64,000 nt of DNA from Prosthecobacter vanneervenii (GTDB taxonomy: Bacteria; Verrucomicrobiota; Verrucomicrobiia; Verrucomicrobiales; Verrucomicrobiaceae), in NCBI RefSeq assembly GCF_014203095.1, contig NZ_JACHIG010000003.1, positions 62,001 to 126,000 of the forward strand, read 5' to 3'. The position numbers and the translations under genes are program-made. The notes under the pieces are model-generated. The model was not told the DNA's origin, searched no databases, and saw only the letters and a list, made by a program, of their open reading frames with translations. Each line of letters starts with the position of its first letter. Positions within the stretch are counted from its first letter, which is position 1. Below are positions 51,992 through 60,706 of this stretch, one piece after another.

Positions 51992-52714
51992 ATGAAAAAC
52001 ACCCTCCACATCCTGACGGGCCTCACGCTCGCACTGACGCTTGCCTCCTGCGGCAAGAAAGAAGAAACTAAAGCCGGTGCCGCAGCCCCTGCAGCCGCCG
52101 CAGCACCCGCCGGTGACCTCGTCGAGATCAAGCTCGAGTTCCCGAAGCCCATGTTCATCGGCACTCCGGTGCCTGCTGAGCTGCCAAACCTGGAAAAGGC
52201 AGACCCCAGCAAGGTGGTGAAGTCCATCATGGTCCCGAAGGGCACCACGAACCTGGCCAAAGGCAAAAAGGTGACCAGCTCTGACGCGGCTCCGATCATT
52301 GGCGACCTGAACCTGGTGACCGACGGCGACGCCGACGGCGCTGACGGTTCCTTCGTGGAACTGATGCCCGGCAAGCAGTGGGTGCAGATCGACCTCGGCG
52401 AAGAGGCGAACATCTACAAGATCGCCATGTGGCACTACCACAAGCAGGCGCAGGCCTACATCGATGTGGTGGTGCAGGTGTCTGATGACCCTGAGTTCAA
52501 GAACGGTGTGACCACCCTTTGGAACTCCGACCATGATGACACTTCCGCCATGGGCAAGGGCAGCGACCCCGCCTACGTGGAAACCAACCACGGCCGCGTG
52601 GTGGACGCCAAGGGCACCAAGGCGCGCTACGTGCGCCTCTGGAGCAACGGCAACACCAGCAACGACATGAACCACTACTGCGAAGTGGAAGTGTTTGGCA
52701 CGCCTGCCAAGTAA
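51992..52714 (+). CDS. Discoidin (F5/8 type C)-like lipoprotein
   Basis: A 240-residue lipoprotein: signal and lipobox (LTLASCGKKEE), a linker rich in Ala/Pro, and a C-terminal galactose-binding-like beta sandwich (WVQIDLGEEANIYKIAMWHY then ARYVRLWSNGNTSNDMNHY). It is expected to bind carbohydrate or a similar ligand at the cell surface or in the periplasm. It follows the Tat oxidoreductase, which suggests a shared sugar-handling role. A terminator lies 27 bases after the stop. Confidence 0.82.
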   Translation: MKNTLHILTGLTLALTLASCGKKEETKAGAAAPAAAAAPAGDLVEIKLEFPKPMFIGTPVPAELPNLEKADPSKVVKSIMVPKGTTNLAKGKKVTSSDAAPIIGDLNLVTDGDADGADGSFVELMPGKQWVQIDLGEEANIYKIAMWHYHKQAQAYIDVVVQVSDDPEFKNGVTTLWNSDHDDTSAMGKGSDPAYVETNHGRVVDAKGTKARYVRLWSNGNTSNDMNHYCEVEVFGTPAK

Positions 52715-52741
52715 TCTCAACGGGCCGCAGGTCCAATTCAC

Positions 52742-52777
52742 AACCGCCGTGCAGGATGACTGCATGGCGGTTTTTTT
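52742..52777 (+). terminator. Rho-independent terminator
   Basis: Stem AACCGCCGTGCAG/CTGCATGGCGGTT (one G-T pair) followed by TTTTTTT, just after the lipoprotein gene. Confidence 0.85.
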
Positions 52778-52834
52778 GTGCTCGGAGAGCCCACCAAGCA
52801 TTGCCAATCCGTCCGTAGTGCCGGGGAACCCGGT

Positions 52835-53206
52835 CTAAACATGGCCCCCTTTACCAGCTTTACCCCTAATGGCGCGCCATTCTTCATAGCGTTCGAGCTC
52901 GCGCTGGACGAGTTTGAGGCAAAAGGCGACCACGGTGGCGTCGTCGAGATAACCGACTCCGATGATGACGTCTGGGACTACATCGGCGGGATTGAGTACG
53001 TAGAGCAAGGCCAGGGAGATGGCGCTGATGGCCCAGTAGGGTATCTCGCGGTATGCTCCGGACCAGTAGTCTTTGACCATGCTGAGCATGATCTTGGCCT
53101 GCTCAAAGACCTGCTTGAGCCTGGGGAGCTTGTTTTCGATGTCCTGCGCGCGCTGTGTGACCTTGGCAATGTCGAGGTCGTGTTCGCCTTTCGGAGGTGT
53201 GCTCAT
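52835..53206 (-). CDS. DUF1232 (YkvA) membrane protein
   Basis: A 123-residue protein with two membrane segments around residues 55-72. The hallmark NPADVVPDVIIGVGYLDDA (about 73-91) marks the DUF1232 family, whose biochemical role is unknown. It is divergent from mtnB. Confidence 0.85.
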   Translation of the reverse strand: MSTPPKGEHDLDIAKVTQRAQDIENKLPRLKQVFEQAKIMLSMVKDYWSGAYREIPYWAISAISLALLYVLNPADVVPDVIIGVGYLDDATVVAFCLKLVQRELERYEEWRAIRGKAGKGGHV

Positions 53207-53325
53207 GGCGAAAACGTAATCAGCGGTTCCAGGTAAGTCCAGTCGGCAAAGAGTGCAGCCAAATGTGCAAATTCTGCCACATCGCCATTATTGACACCTC
53301 ACTTAAACGTCTGAATTTGAGATTA

Positions 53326-53988
53326 ATGCCTACATCTCCAGACTCCCCCCTGACAAGACAAAAGGTAAACCTCCTGACACGTGAGCTTATCCAGTGCGGC
53401 AGGGACTTTCATCATCGGGGCTGGTCGCTGGGCACGAGCAGCAACTACAGCGTTGTGCTGGAGCGCGATCCGCTGAAGCTGCTCATGACGGGAAGTGGTT
53501 TTGACAAAGGTCAGCTACTACCAGAGCAGTTCGTCATAGTGGACGAACAAGCGCAGCTTTTGAGTCCGGGACCGCTCAAGCCCTCCGCCGAGGCTTTGCT
53601 GCACACGGAGCTGGCCAAGCATGGAGCAGGCGCTGTGCTGCACACCCACTCGGTGCCTGCCACCGTGCTGAGCGAGTATTTTGTCAGGCATGGCGGGCTA
53701 CGCATTACTGGGTATGAGATGCTCAAGGGCCTATCCGGCATCCAGACGCATGAGGCGGAGGCGTGGATCGAGATCTACCCGAACACGCAGGACATTGCCT
53801 CTCTAGCGGCAGAGATCAACCAACGGCTGGGCGACCGATCTAATCCACTACGCCATGGGTTTCTGATGGCAGGTCATGGTCTTTACACCTGGGGGGAGAA
53901 CATTGCGGCGGCACGGCGGCAGGTGGAGGTGCTGGAGTTTCTTTTCGAAGTCGTCACGCAGAAGCGGTTGCTCTTTGGGTCATTCTGA
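53326..53988 (+). CDS. mtnB: Methylthioribulose-1-phosphate dehydratase
   Basis: A 220-residue zinc enzyme (aldolase class II fold) of the methionine salvage pathway. The metal ligands appear in AVLHTHSV (H106, H108), with a third His in MAGHGLY. The start at 53326 follows a TTGACA-like element; an upstream frame continuation adds a 43-residue tail with no family support. It opens the operon with mtnD, mtnC and mtnA. Confidence 0.92.
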   Translation: MPTSPDSPLTRQKVNLLTRELIQCGRDFHHRGWSLGTSSNYSVVLERDPLKLLMTGSGFDKGQLLPEQFVIVDEQAQLLSPGPLKPSAEALLHTELAKHGAGAVLHTHSVPATVLSEYFVRHGGLRITGYEMLKGLSGIQTHEAEAWIEIYPNTQDIASLAAEINQRLGDRSNPLRHGFLMAGHGLYTWGENIAAARRQVEVLEFLFEVVTQKRLLFGSF

Positions 53989-54005
53989 ACGGCACTGAGG
54001 TCCTC

Positions 54006-54599
54006 ATGGCCCACATCCGTATTCCTTCCGCAGACCGTGTCATTGATGACGCGGACAGCATCCGCCGTTTTTTGCTGCCCTATGGCATCCACTATGACCG
54101 CTGGGCAGTGGAGGGGCGGATAGACCGTGATGCGACGCAGGAGGAAATCCTGGCCGCCTACGCCCCGGAGGTGGAGGCGCTGAAGCAGAGGGGAGGCTAC
54201 ATCACCGCCGATGTGGTGAACGTGACGCCTGATGTGCCGAATCTGCAGGAGATGCTGAACAAGTTTAACCAGGAGCACCGCCATGCGGAGGATGAGGTGC
54301 GCTTTATCGTGAAAGGGCGCGGCATTTTTTACATCCATCCGGAGAACGGGGATGCGGTCTTTTCCATCGAGGTGGAGGAGGGAGATCTGATCAATGTGCC
54401 GGCCGGGACGAAGCACTGGTTTGACCTCTGCGCCGACCGGACGATCCGTGCGATCCGTCTCTTCAAAGAGAAAGCTGGATGGACGCCGCTGTACACCGGT
54501 GATGCCATCGCGAGCGGCTACCAGCCGCTGTGTTTTGGGCCGAACTACATCGCCGCCAAGGGCATTCAGATTGAGCACGCAGTCTCCATCGCCGCATGA
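54006..54599 (+). CDS. mtnD: Acireductone dioxygenase
   Basis: A 197-residue cupin dioxygenase that converts acireductone to ketomethylthiobutyrate and formate (iron) or off-pathway products (nickel). Ligands H91 and H93 with E97 occur in EHRHAEDE, and a later His in PAGTKHWF. Its stop overlaps the start of mtnC by ATGA. Confidence 0.94.
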   Translation: MAHIRIPSADRVIDDADSIRRFLLPYGIHYDRWAVEGRIDRDATQEEILAAYAPEVEALKQRGGYITADVVNVTPDVPNLQEMLNKFNQEHRHAEDEVRFIVKGRGIFYIHPENGDAVFSIEVEEGDLINVPAGTKHWFDLCADRTIRAIRLFKEKAGWTPLYTGDAIASGYQPLCFGPNYIAAKGIQIEHAVSIAA

Positions 54600-55282
54600 T
54601 CACGTTTTCGGGCAGGATGATCCTGCTGGACATCGAGGGCACGGTGTCGCCGCTGGCGTTTGTGCATGAGGTGATGTTTCCGTATGCGCGAGAGCGAGCG
54701 GGAGCTTATCTGGCCGCGCACTGGGGCGCGGCTGTCATTGTGCAACTGGCGCAAGACGCGGGTGTAACGGCTTTTGCCACACCTGCCGAGACTGAGGCGG
54801 CCGTGCATCGGCTGATGGATGCGGATGCCAAAGTGAGCGGACTCAAGCAACTGCAGGGCCTGATCTGGGAAGAAGGCTTTAAAAACGGGGAGCTGTGCAG
54901 CAGCCTTTTTGACGATGTGCCGACGGCACTGCTGGAATGGCGGCGCATGGAGCTGGGCATACGCATTTATTCCTCAGGCAGCGTGCATGCACAGAGGCTC
55001 TTTTTTGCGCATACGCAGAGCGGCGACCTGACTGTGCACTTGTCCGGCTACTACGACACGACCACGGGGTTCAAAAAAGAGAGCACCAGCTACACCACCA
55101 TCGCGGCAGACTGCGGGCTGACACCTGAGCGCATTCTTTTTGTGAGTGATGTGGTGGAGGAATTGAATGCGGCGAGAAATGCGGGCATGCTGACCGCACT
55201 GGCCGTACGCCCCGGCAACAAGCCAGCACCGCCCAACGATCATCCAGCCATCACCAGCCTTTCTGAAATCGCCCTCGCATGA
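54596..55282 (+). CDS. mtnC: Enolase-phosphatase
   Basis: A 228-residue HAD-superfamily enzyme performing enolisation and dephosphorylation in methionine salvage. The HAD nucleophile motif is LDIEGTVSP (D12, E14), and the last HAD motif is FVSDVVEELNAA. It overlaps both neighbours (ATGA at 54596-54599 and 55279-55282), which indicates coupling. Confidence 0.93.
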   Translation: MITFSGRMILLDIEGTVSPLAFVHEVMFPYARERAGAYLAAHWGAAVIVQLAQDAGVTAFATPAETEAAVHRLMDADAKVSGLKQLQGLIWEEGFKNGELCSSLFDDVPTALLEWRRMELGIRIYSSGSVHAQRLFFAHTQSGDLTVHLSGYYDTTTGFKKESTSYTTIAADCGLTPERILFVSDVVEELNAARNAGMLTALAVRPGNKPAPPNDHPAITSLSEIALA

Positions 55283-56373
55283 AAATTCACGGCCAGCTCC
55301 GACGCTCGATTGAAGCGGATCATTCCAAGCAAACCGCGCAGATCATTGACCAGACACTGCTGCCGCACCACGTGGAGTGGCGGGAGCTGAGCACGCTGGA
55401 AGATGCGGCGGAAGCGATCAAGGTGATGCGTGTGCGCGGTGCGCCGCTGATCGGGGCCACGGCGGCGTATGGGATGTTTTTTGGCCTGCGGGCCGATGCA
55501 AGCGATGCGGGACTGCACCAGGCGTATGATGTGCTGCATGCCACCCGGCCCACAGCGGTGAATCTGCGCTGGGCGCTGGACCGGATGAAGCGTACGGTGG
55601 AACCGCTGAGCCCGGAGAAGCGTGCCGAGGCCGCTTGGGAGGAGGCGCTGGCGATCTGCGAGGAGGATGTGAAGACGAACCACGCCATCGGCAGACATGC
55701 GCTGGAGCTGTTTCGTGAGATTCAGGCCAGGAAGAGCGATCCAGATGCGCCGCTGAATGTGATGACGCACTGCAACGCCGGGTGGCTGGCGACAGTGGAC
55801 TGGGGCACGGCGATCTCGCCCATCTATCAGGCGCATGATGCGGGCCTGAAGGTGCATGTGTGGGTGAGTGAAACGCGGCCGCGCGGCCAGGGGGCCTCCC
55901 TGACGGCCTTTGAGCTGAAGGAGCATGGCGTTCCATACACACTGATCGTGGATAACAACGCCGGGCACCTGCTGCAACGCGGGCTGGTGGATGTGGTGAT
56001 CGTGGGCACGGACCGGGTGACGGCGCATGGCGATGTGGCGAACAAGATCGGCACCTACCTGAAGGCGCTGGCGGCGAAAGCGCATGATGTGCCGTTTTAT
56101 GTGGCCACACCGGTGAGCACGATCGACTGGACGATCGCCGACGGCGTGCGGGACATCCCCATCGAGCAACGCAGCAGCCGGGAGGTGACGCATATGCCAG
56201 GGCTGACTGATCAGGGAAATCGGGAGGAAGTGCTGATAACACCTGAGGGCACTCAGGCACGGAATGACGGCTTTGATGTGACACCGGCCGCGCTGGTGAC
56301 CGCGCTGGTGACGGAGCATGGGGCCTACCCTGCCACGGCTGCTGCGCTGCAAGAACTGCAGGCCAAACTATGA
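55279..56373 (+). CDS. mtnA: S-methyl-5-thioribose-1-phosphate isomerase
   Basis: A 364-residue isomerase that turns methylthioribose-1-phosphate into methylthioribulose-1-phosphate. The family motifs MRVRGAPLIG, THCNAG (catalytic Cys) and GTDRVTAHGDVANKIGTY (catalytic Asp) are present. As the last gene of the operon it feeds MtnB. No mtnK kinase or MTA phosphorylase/nucleosidase is in the window. Confidence 0.95.
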   Translation: MKIHGQLRRSIEADHSKQTAQIIDQTLLPHHVEWRELSTLEDAAEAIKVMRVRGAPLIGATAAYGMFFGLRADASDAGLHQAYDVLHATRPTAVNLRWALDRMKRTVEPLSPEKRAEAAWEEALAICEEDVKTNHAIGRHALELFREIQARKSDPDAPLNVMTHCNAGWLATVDWGTAISPIYQAHDAGLKVHVWVSETRPRGQGASLTAFELKEHGVPYTLIVDNNAGHLLQRGLVDVVIVGTDRVTAHGDVANKIGTYLKALAAKAHDVPFYVATPVSTIDWTIADGVRDIPIEQRSSREVTHMPGLTDQGNREEVLITPEGTQARNDGFDVTPAALVTALVTEHGAYPATAAALQELQAKL

Positions 56374-56454
56374 CACGAATGCGGCAGTGAAGGAGGCCTG
56401 ATTGTCAGGAATGTGGCTTGTGAGTCGTGGCGGGCATGCGAACGTTTTTAACGT

Positions 56455-56814
56455 ATGAAAATCAAACCACTCATCCTGATGGGACTGCTCGCGAGCGGCC
56501 TAGCCGCCTGCAAGAAGACTCCGGAAACCACCAAAGCCGCCGAAGACCGGACGAAAGCTGCGGAGGCTGTGAAAGAGGCTGTCAAATCCAACACGGAAGC
56601 GGCAGCCAAGGAACTGGAGGCTGCCAAGGAGGCTGCGGAAAAGAAGGCGGCAGAGATGAAAGCTGCGGCTGAAAAGGAAGCGGCTGTGCTGAAGCAGGCT
56701 GCTGAGAAGAAAGCTGCAGAAGCAGCGAAGGCGGTGGAGGAAGCAGCACGCAAGGCCAAGGAGGCGCTGAGTCCGACGCCTGCGCCTCCAGCAGCTCCTG
56801 GGCTGCCTAAATGA
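56455..56814 (+). CDS. Ala/Lys/Glu-rich coiled-coil lipoprotein
   Basis: A 119-residue small lipoprotein: signal and lipobox (LAACKK) followed by about 85 residues of alternating Ala, Lys and Glu that read as one long coiled coil, and a Pro/Ala tail ending PGLPK. It resembles Lpp-like structural lipoproteins in design, not in sequence. It is separated from mtnA by 81 bases and may be its own unit. Confidence 0.75.
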   Translation: MKIKPLILMGLLASGLAACKKTPETTKAAEDRTKAAEAVKEAVKSNTEAAAKELEAAKEAAEKKAAEMKAAAEKEAAVLKQAAEKKAAEAAKAVEEAARKAKEALSPTPAPPAAPGLPK

Positions 56815-56950
56815 GGAGCGCCAGAGCGGAGACATAAACGAGAGTGCCTGGAGTAATCCTGGCGCTCTTTTTTGGCGCGATGCCGCAGCCGTTTCTGATC
56901 AAGCGATGGTTACCAGCGAGAGAGTCATGGGCTCCACCTGCTGGGGCTAG

Positions 56951-57391
56951 CGGATGTGCGCGGGCGCTGGATGATGCGGGAGGCTTGGCTTTGTGGAGGC
57001 GCGGGAACGTTGGACGATATGGGAGCGTAAGGGATCGGGACGATCCCTCTCCGCCAGAGGCTTCGCCGCAACGACGGAGGGGGATCATCTTGATCCCCCC
57101 ACCTGAAGCGTATTCACGGATGTGCGATAGCGTCGGGCGTTGCGGGAGGCTTGGCTTTGTGGAGGCGCGGGAACGCTGGGCATTGCGTGTGCGTGAGGGA
57201 TCGGGACGATCCCTCTCCGCCGGAGGCTTCGCCGCAACGACGGAGGGGGATCATCTTGATCCCCCCACCTGAAGCGTATTCACGGATGTGCGATAGCGTT
57301 GGGCGTTGAGGGAGGCTTGGCTTTGTGGAGGCGCGGGAACGTTGGACGATATGGGAGCGTAAGGGATCGGGACGATCCCTCTCCGCCAGAG
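56951..57391. repeat. Tandem 166-bp repeat (about 2.7 units)
   Basis: Units start at 56951, 57117 and 57283 (exactly 166 bases apart); the third is cut short at about 57391. Each holds GGGATCGGGACGATCCC (57031, 57197, 57363) and, in the complete ones, GGGGGATCATCTTGATCCCCC. The two full units differ at a few sites. The gap 56815-57755 has no gene other than this repeat and the element at 57573. A diverged copy is at 43213-43380. Confidence 0.92.
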
Positions 57392-57572
57392 CGGCGGCAG
57401 GCCGCATGGGATGGTGGCTTCACCCCATAAGACCCATTTTCAGCTGAGTGCGGGTATAACCTTCTCCCAGACTGAGATCAAGATGATCTCCCTGATGACG
57501 GATCAAGACACGCGGTGTGTTGAATCGGTGCGCGAAGGATTCAGGAAAGAAGAAGGCCTTGGGAAGCGCGCA

Positions 57573-57592
57573 CCGCACAGAGGACTGTGCGG
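57573..57592. repeat. Dispersed palindromic element, single copy
   Basis: CCGCACAGAGGACTGTGCGG followed by ACCACTATGCGCC: the same core as the 43-kb array and 30710. Confidence 0.85.
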
Positions 57593-57755
57593 ACCACTAT
57601 GCGCCAGCCTTCGGCTGCGAGATCCACACGATCCCGCCAGGCTATAAAATCATTTAAAATTTTATACCCCTACCTTTAACGAGACATTGCATGAATCAAG
57701 GGGCCGAGAATGGCGGGCTGAGAACAGCCCGCCCCACCTGGCACCGGGCTGCGGA

Positions 57756-59189
57756 TTACACCTGCTGCGGCACCTCGTAGCCCTGGCGGTATTTGCGGGT
57801 GAGCAGCGCGAGGGCTTCGGGAGTGGCGGTGTCGCCGATGAAGGTTTCTTTGGCGACATCGAGCTCCAGCATGGGGCCCATCTTGATGTCGAGTGTGGAG
57901 GCATCGAGCTCGTTTTTGACGAGGTGGGCGTGGAAGTCGGCAATGACGTCGTTCCAGGGCTGGAAGCCTTTGACGGCGGCCTCGGCCTGCTCGCGGTTGT
58001 ACTTCTGACCGAGGCGGAAGGAGGTATTAGCCAGATGGCACCAGGCGCTGGAGAAGTGGATTTTTTCCACCTCGCCTTTGAGGTCTGCGGATTTACGGCT
58101 GCGGATGGCGTCGATGAAATTGGCGGCGTGGGTTTTGCCACCGTCGCCTTTGAAGGTGTGGAGCTTTTTGCCTTCGGAATCGAAGGCGGTGCCACCGCCG
58201 CGGCTGCCGGTATAGTAGCCGCCCTCGCACTCGATGATGAGGAAAGCGCCTGTGCGACGGCGCAGGTAAACGTCTGGCGCTTTGATGCCCTTCTGGCGGG
58301 GCAGGTTGTGGAAATCGACGATCACCGGGATGTCTCCGGTGTCCATGTAGGCGAAGTGGGTGTTGGGCGTCTCGCCGGCGTCATTCCAGCCGAAACGTCC
58401 GCCGCCAGCGATGACGCGCTTGGGCAGGGCGACTTTGTCGCGGAAGACGACGTTGCGGAGGTCATCGAGAATATGGGGGCCCCAGTTGCCCATCTCGCCA
58501 TTGCCGGTGTTCCAGTTCCAGTGCCAGTCGTAGTGGAATTTCTCGCGGTAGATGGGCTCATCCTGGGCCGGGCCAAGCCAGATGTCGTAGTTGACGGTGG
58601 GAGGCGGGGTGAGAGGCTCTGTGCGTTTGCCGATGGAGGAGCGCATGCTGTAGTGATTGCAGCGCACGTATTTGATTTTTCCCATGGTGCCAGCATCGAG
58701 GAAGGCTTTGATCTCATCCTGCAGGGGATCGCTGCGCTGCTGGGTACCGCCCTGGACGATGCGGTTGTACTTACGTGCGGCCTCAACGAGCTTGCGGCCT
58801 TCCCAGATGTTGTGGGAGACGGGCTTTTCCACGTAAACATCTTTGCCTGCCTGCATGGCCCAGATGGAGGCGAGCACGTGCCAGTGATTGCCGGTGGAGA
58901 CGACGACAGCGTCGATGCTTTTGTCTTCCATGACCTTGCGAAGGTCCTGGGTGGTCTTGGCATTGGGGAAGGTCTTTTTGGCTTTGTCGAGAGCGGCGGT
59001 GTCGGGATCGCAGAGGTAGGCGATCTCCACGCCGGGGACTTTGGCCATGCGTCCTGCGTTTCCAAGCCCCTGGCCGCCGAGGCCGATGGAGGCGATGCGG
59101 ATGGTTTCATTGGCGCCGAGCACGCGGCTGGCGGACAAGGCCGTGAATGCGAGGGCAGACTGTGTGATGAAGGAGCGACGTGAGGTCAT
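57756..59189 (-). CDS. Exported Gfo/Idh/MocA oxidoreductase
   Basis: A 477-residue oxidoreductase with a signal of Tat type (TSRRSFITQSALAFTAL), Rossmann opening IRIASIGLGGQGLGN and the EKPVSHN motif. It is a distant paralogue of the gene at 50481 and probably oxidises a sugar derivative in the periplasm. It stands alone, flanked by repeats and a TM2 gene. Confidence 0.92.
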   Translation of the reverse strand: MTSRRSFITQSALAFTALSASRVLGANETIRIASIGLGGQGLGNAGRMAKVPGVEIAYLCDPDTAALDKAKKTFPNAKTTQDLRKVMEDKSIDAVVVSTGNHWHVLASIWAMQAGKDVYVEKPVSHNIWEGRKLVEAARKYNRIVQGGTQQRSDPLQDEIKAFLDAGTMGKIKYVRCNHYSMRSSIGKRTEPLTPPPTVNYDIWLGPAQDEPIYREKFHYDWHWNWNTGNGEMGNWGPHILDDLRNVVFRDKVALPKRVIAGGGRFGWNDAGETPNTHFAYMDTGDIPVIVDFHNLPRQKGIKAPDVYLRRRTGAFLIIECEGGYYTGSRGGGTAFDSEGKKLHTFKGDGGKTHAANFIDAIRSRKSADLKGEVEKIHFSSAWCHLANTSFRLGQKYNREQAEAAVKGFQPWNDVIADFHAHLVKNELDASTLDIKMGPMLELDVAKETFIGDTATPEALALLTRKYRQGYEVPQQV

Positions 59190-59281
59190 GGCTGGGATAA
59201 GCAGAAAAACGGAATTTAACCTGAACGAATCCCCTCATGCAACTCCTACGCTTAATCCCAGCAGGCAACGATCAGACTTGA

Positions 59282-59704
59282 TCAAGCGGCGGAAGCCTGA
59301 CGCCCAGCCGCATTGAGATTGCTGATCTGAGTGTTGAGGGTGCAGAAGTCGTAAATGATGCCGATGAGGAGGCCGCCGCCGGTGAAGAGGTAGAGGAGGC
59401 CGGTGCCCCATTTGCCCATGTAGAAGCGGTGCACACCAAAGACGCCGAGGAAAGTGAGGAAGATCCAGGCGAGGGAGTATTCGAGATGACCGGGCACAAA
59501 GCGGCGGTCGGCCTCGCGGTCCATGCCTGGAATGAGGAACAAGTCCACGATCCAGCCGACGAGGAAGAGGCCGCCGGTGAGGAACCAGAGGATGCCGGTC
59601 TTGGGCTTGCCAAAGTAGAAACGGTGCGCCCCCGTGAAGCCAAAGATCCAGAGGAGGTAGCCGACAAACTTGTTGTGCGTGGATGGCAGGGTGATGTTGT
59701 TCAT
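59282..59704 (-). CDS. Double TM2-domain protein
   Basis: A 140-residue membrane protein with two TM2 modules: GFTGAHRFYFGKPKTG and GVFGVHRFYMGKWGTG, each followed by two hydrophobic segments. TM2 proteins have no settled function. The start at 59704 places the first module near the N-terminus. Confidence 0.85.
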   Translation of the reverse strand: MNNITLPSTHNKFVGYLLWIFGFTGAHRFYFGKPKTGILWFLTGGLFLVGWIVDLFLIPGMDREADRRFVPGHLEYSLAWIFLTFLGVFGVHRFYMGKWGTGLLYLFTGGGLLIGIIYDFCTLNTQISNLNAAGRQASAA

Positions 59705-59915
59705 GACGGCCTCATCATCATGCCACGAACGCGGCGCGCGATTGCAAGATTGCTCCATTTTCGCAATCGGGAGGTGCTGGTGTCTGCCACTGGGATGAGC
59801 AGCAATCCGGCAGCGGCTGCGGCAGACAGTAATGCGCGGCAGGCAAGCCAGAATTCGACGCCGAGCACAGGTGCGTGTACTCAACAGACGATGCAGACAG
59901 GTCGTAAGCGAATGG

Positions 59916-60590
59916 TTATTTGTCTGCCTTGGGCTTTATCTCGATGTCAAAGTCGTCCGAAGCGGTCTTAACGCGCAGCATTTCGCGTTTCATTTCGAGC
60001 AACTCCTCTTCGACGGCCTGCATGTGCTTTTCATCTTTGGCCAAAACACGGTCTTTGTTCTGCTTGTACCATTCCTTCCACTGCACGATGGCCACTTTGC
60101 GCTGCTCTGGATCCTGCGTGAATTTTTCTTCGGTCATGCCAAACGACTGCTTTGAGGCTTTGGGAAGGATGTGACAGATGATGCCTTCCAACGCCGTCCG
60201 TGATTCAGGCGGATAGCGGTCGAGGTTCTCAAGCAGCGCCATGCAGGCGGGCAGTGTGTATTTCAAACCAATGCCATTTGCCCACTTCCAGTAGGGCCGG
60301 TCCAGCAGCACTCCTGCGGCGAAGAGTTCGGGATCGCCAGATCGGGCGAATGATTCTGCGTAATTTTCCAAATCCTTGCGCACCGATGGTGTGATGGCAT
60401 GTCCAATACTGTTCGCTATTTCATCGGTATATTTATACAAGCTCCTTTCGTCAAACTTCCCAGTTACGATCATTTCACGCGCCGCAAACACTTTGCTGCG
60501 GATCTGATACTTTTGGAATGCAGTGCCGTACAGCCAGTAACCGAGCGCCAACAGAACAGCTGCGGCAAAAACTTTGAACAGGAGTTTCAT
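59916..60590 (-). CDS. Hypothetical membrane-anchored protein
   Basis: A 224-residue protein with an N-terminal membrane anchor (about 4-22, KVFAAAVLLALGYWLYGT), then a helical soluble domain with Lys/Glu-rich C-terminus. I do not recognise the family. The ATG at 60590 is the best start, because upstream sequence to 60821 is basic and overlaps the pnp terminator. Confidence 0.65.
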   Translation of the reverse strand: MKLLFKVFAAAVLLALGYWLYGTAFQKYQIRSKVFAAREMIVTGKFDERSLYKYTDEIANSIGHAITPSVRKDLENYAESFARSGDPELFAAGVLLDRPYWKWANGIGLKYTLPACMALLENLDRYPPESRTALEGIICHILPKASKQSFGMTEEKFTQDPEQRKVAIVQWKEWYKQNKDRVLAKDEKHMQAVEEELLEMKREMLRVKTASDDFDIEIKPKADK

Positions 60591-60641
60591 GGGATTGTTT
60601 GATTCCCCGGCATGCTGAGCCAGATCGCAATGCCTGACTAC

Positions 60642-60672
60642 AAAAAAAGAGGCCGCTTTGCAGCGGCCTCTT
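60642..60672 (-). terminator. Terminator of pnp
   Basis: On the minus strand a 10-bp stem (AGAGGCCGCT/AGCGGCCTCT) with a 4-base loop precedes seven T. Confidence 0.9.
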
Positions 60673-60706
60673 CGTGGGGTGATTTGAGATCTGGAAGCGT
60701 TGAAGC

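Noticed and set aside
53293-53325. Full sigma-70 promoter before mtnB
   Set aside because: TTGACA is present, but no acceptable -10 hexamer lies at the right distance, so it was not listed as a feature.
56844-57647. Frames of 78-142 residues in the 57-kb region
   Set aside because: They run through the 166-bp repeat or the palindromic element and have no recognisable domain or start signal.
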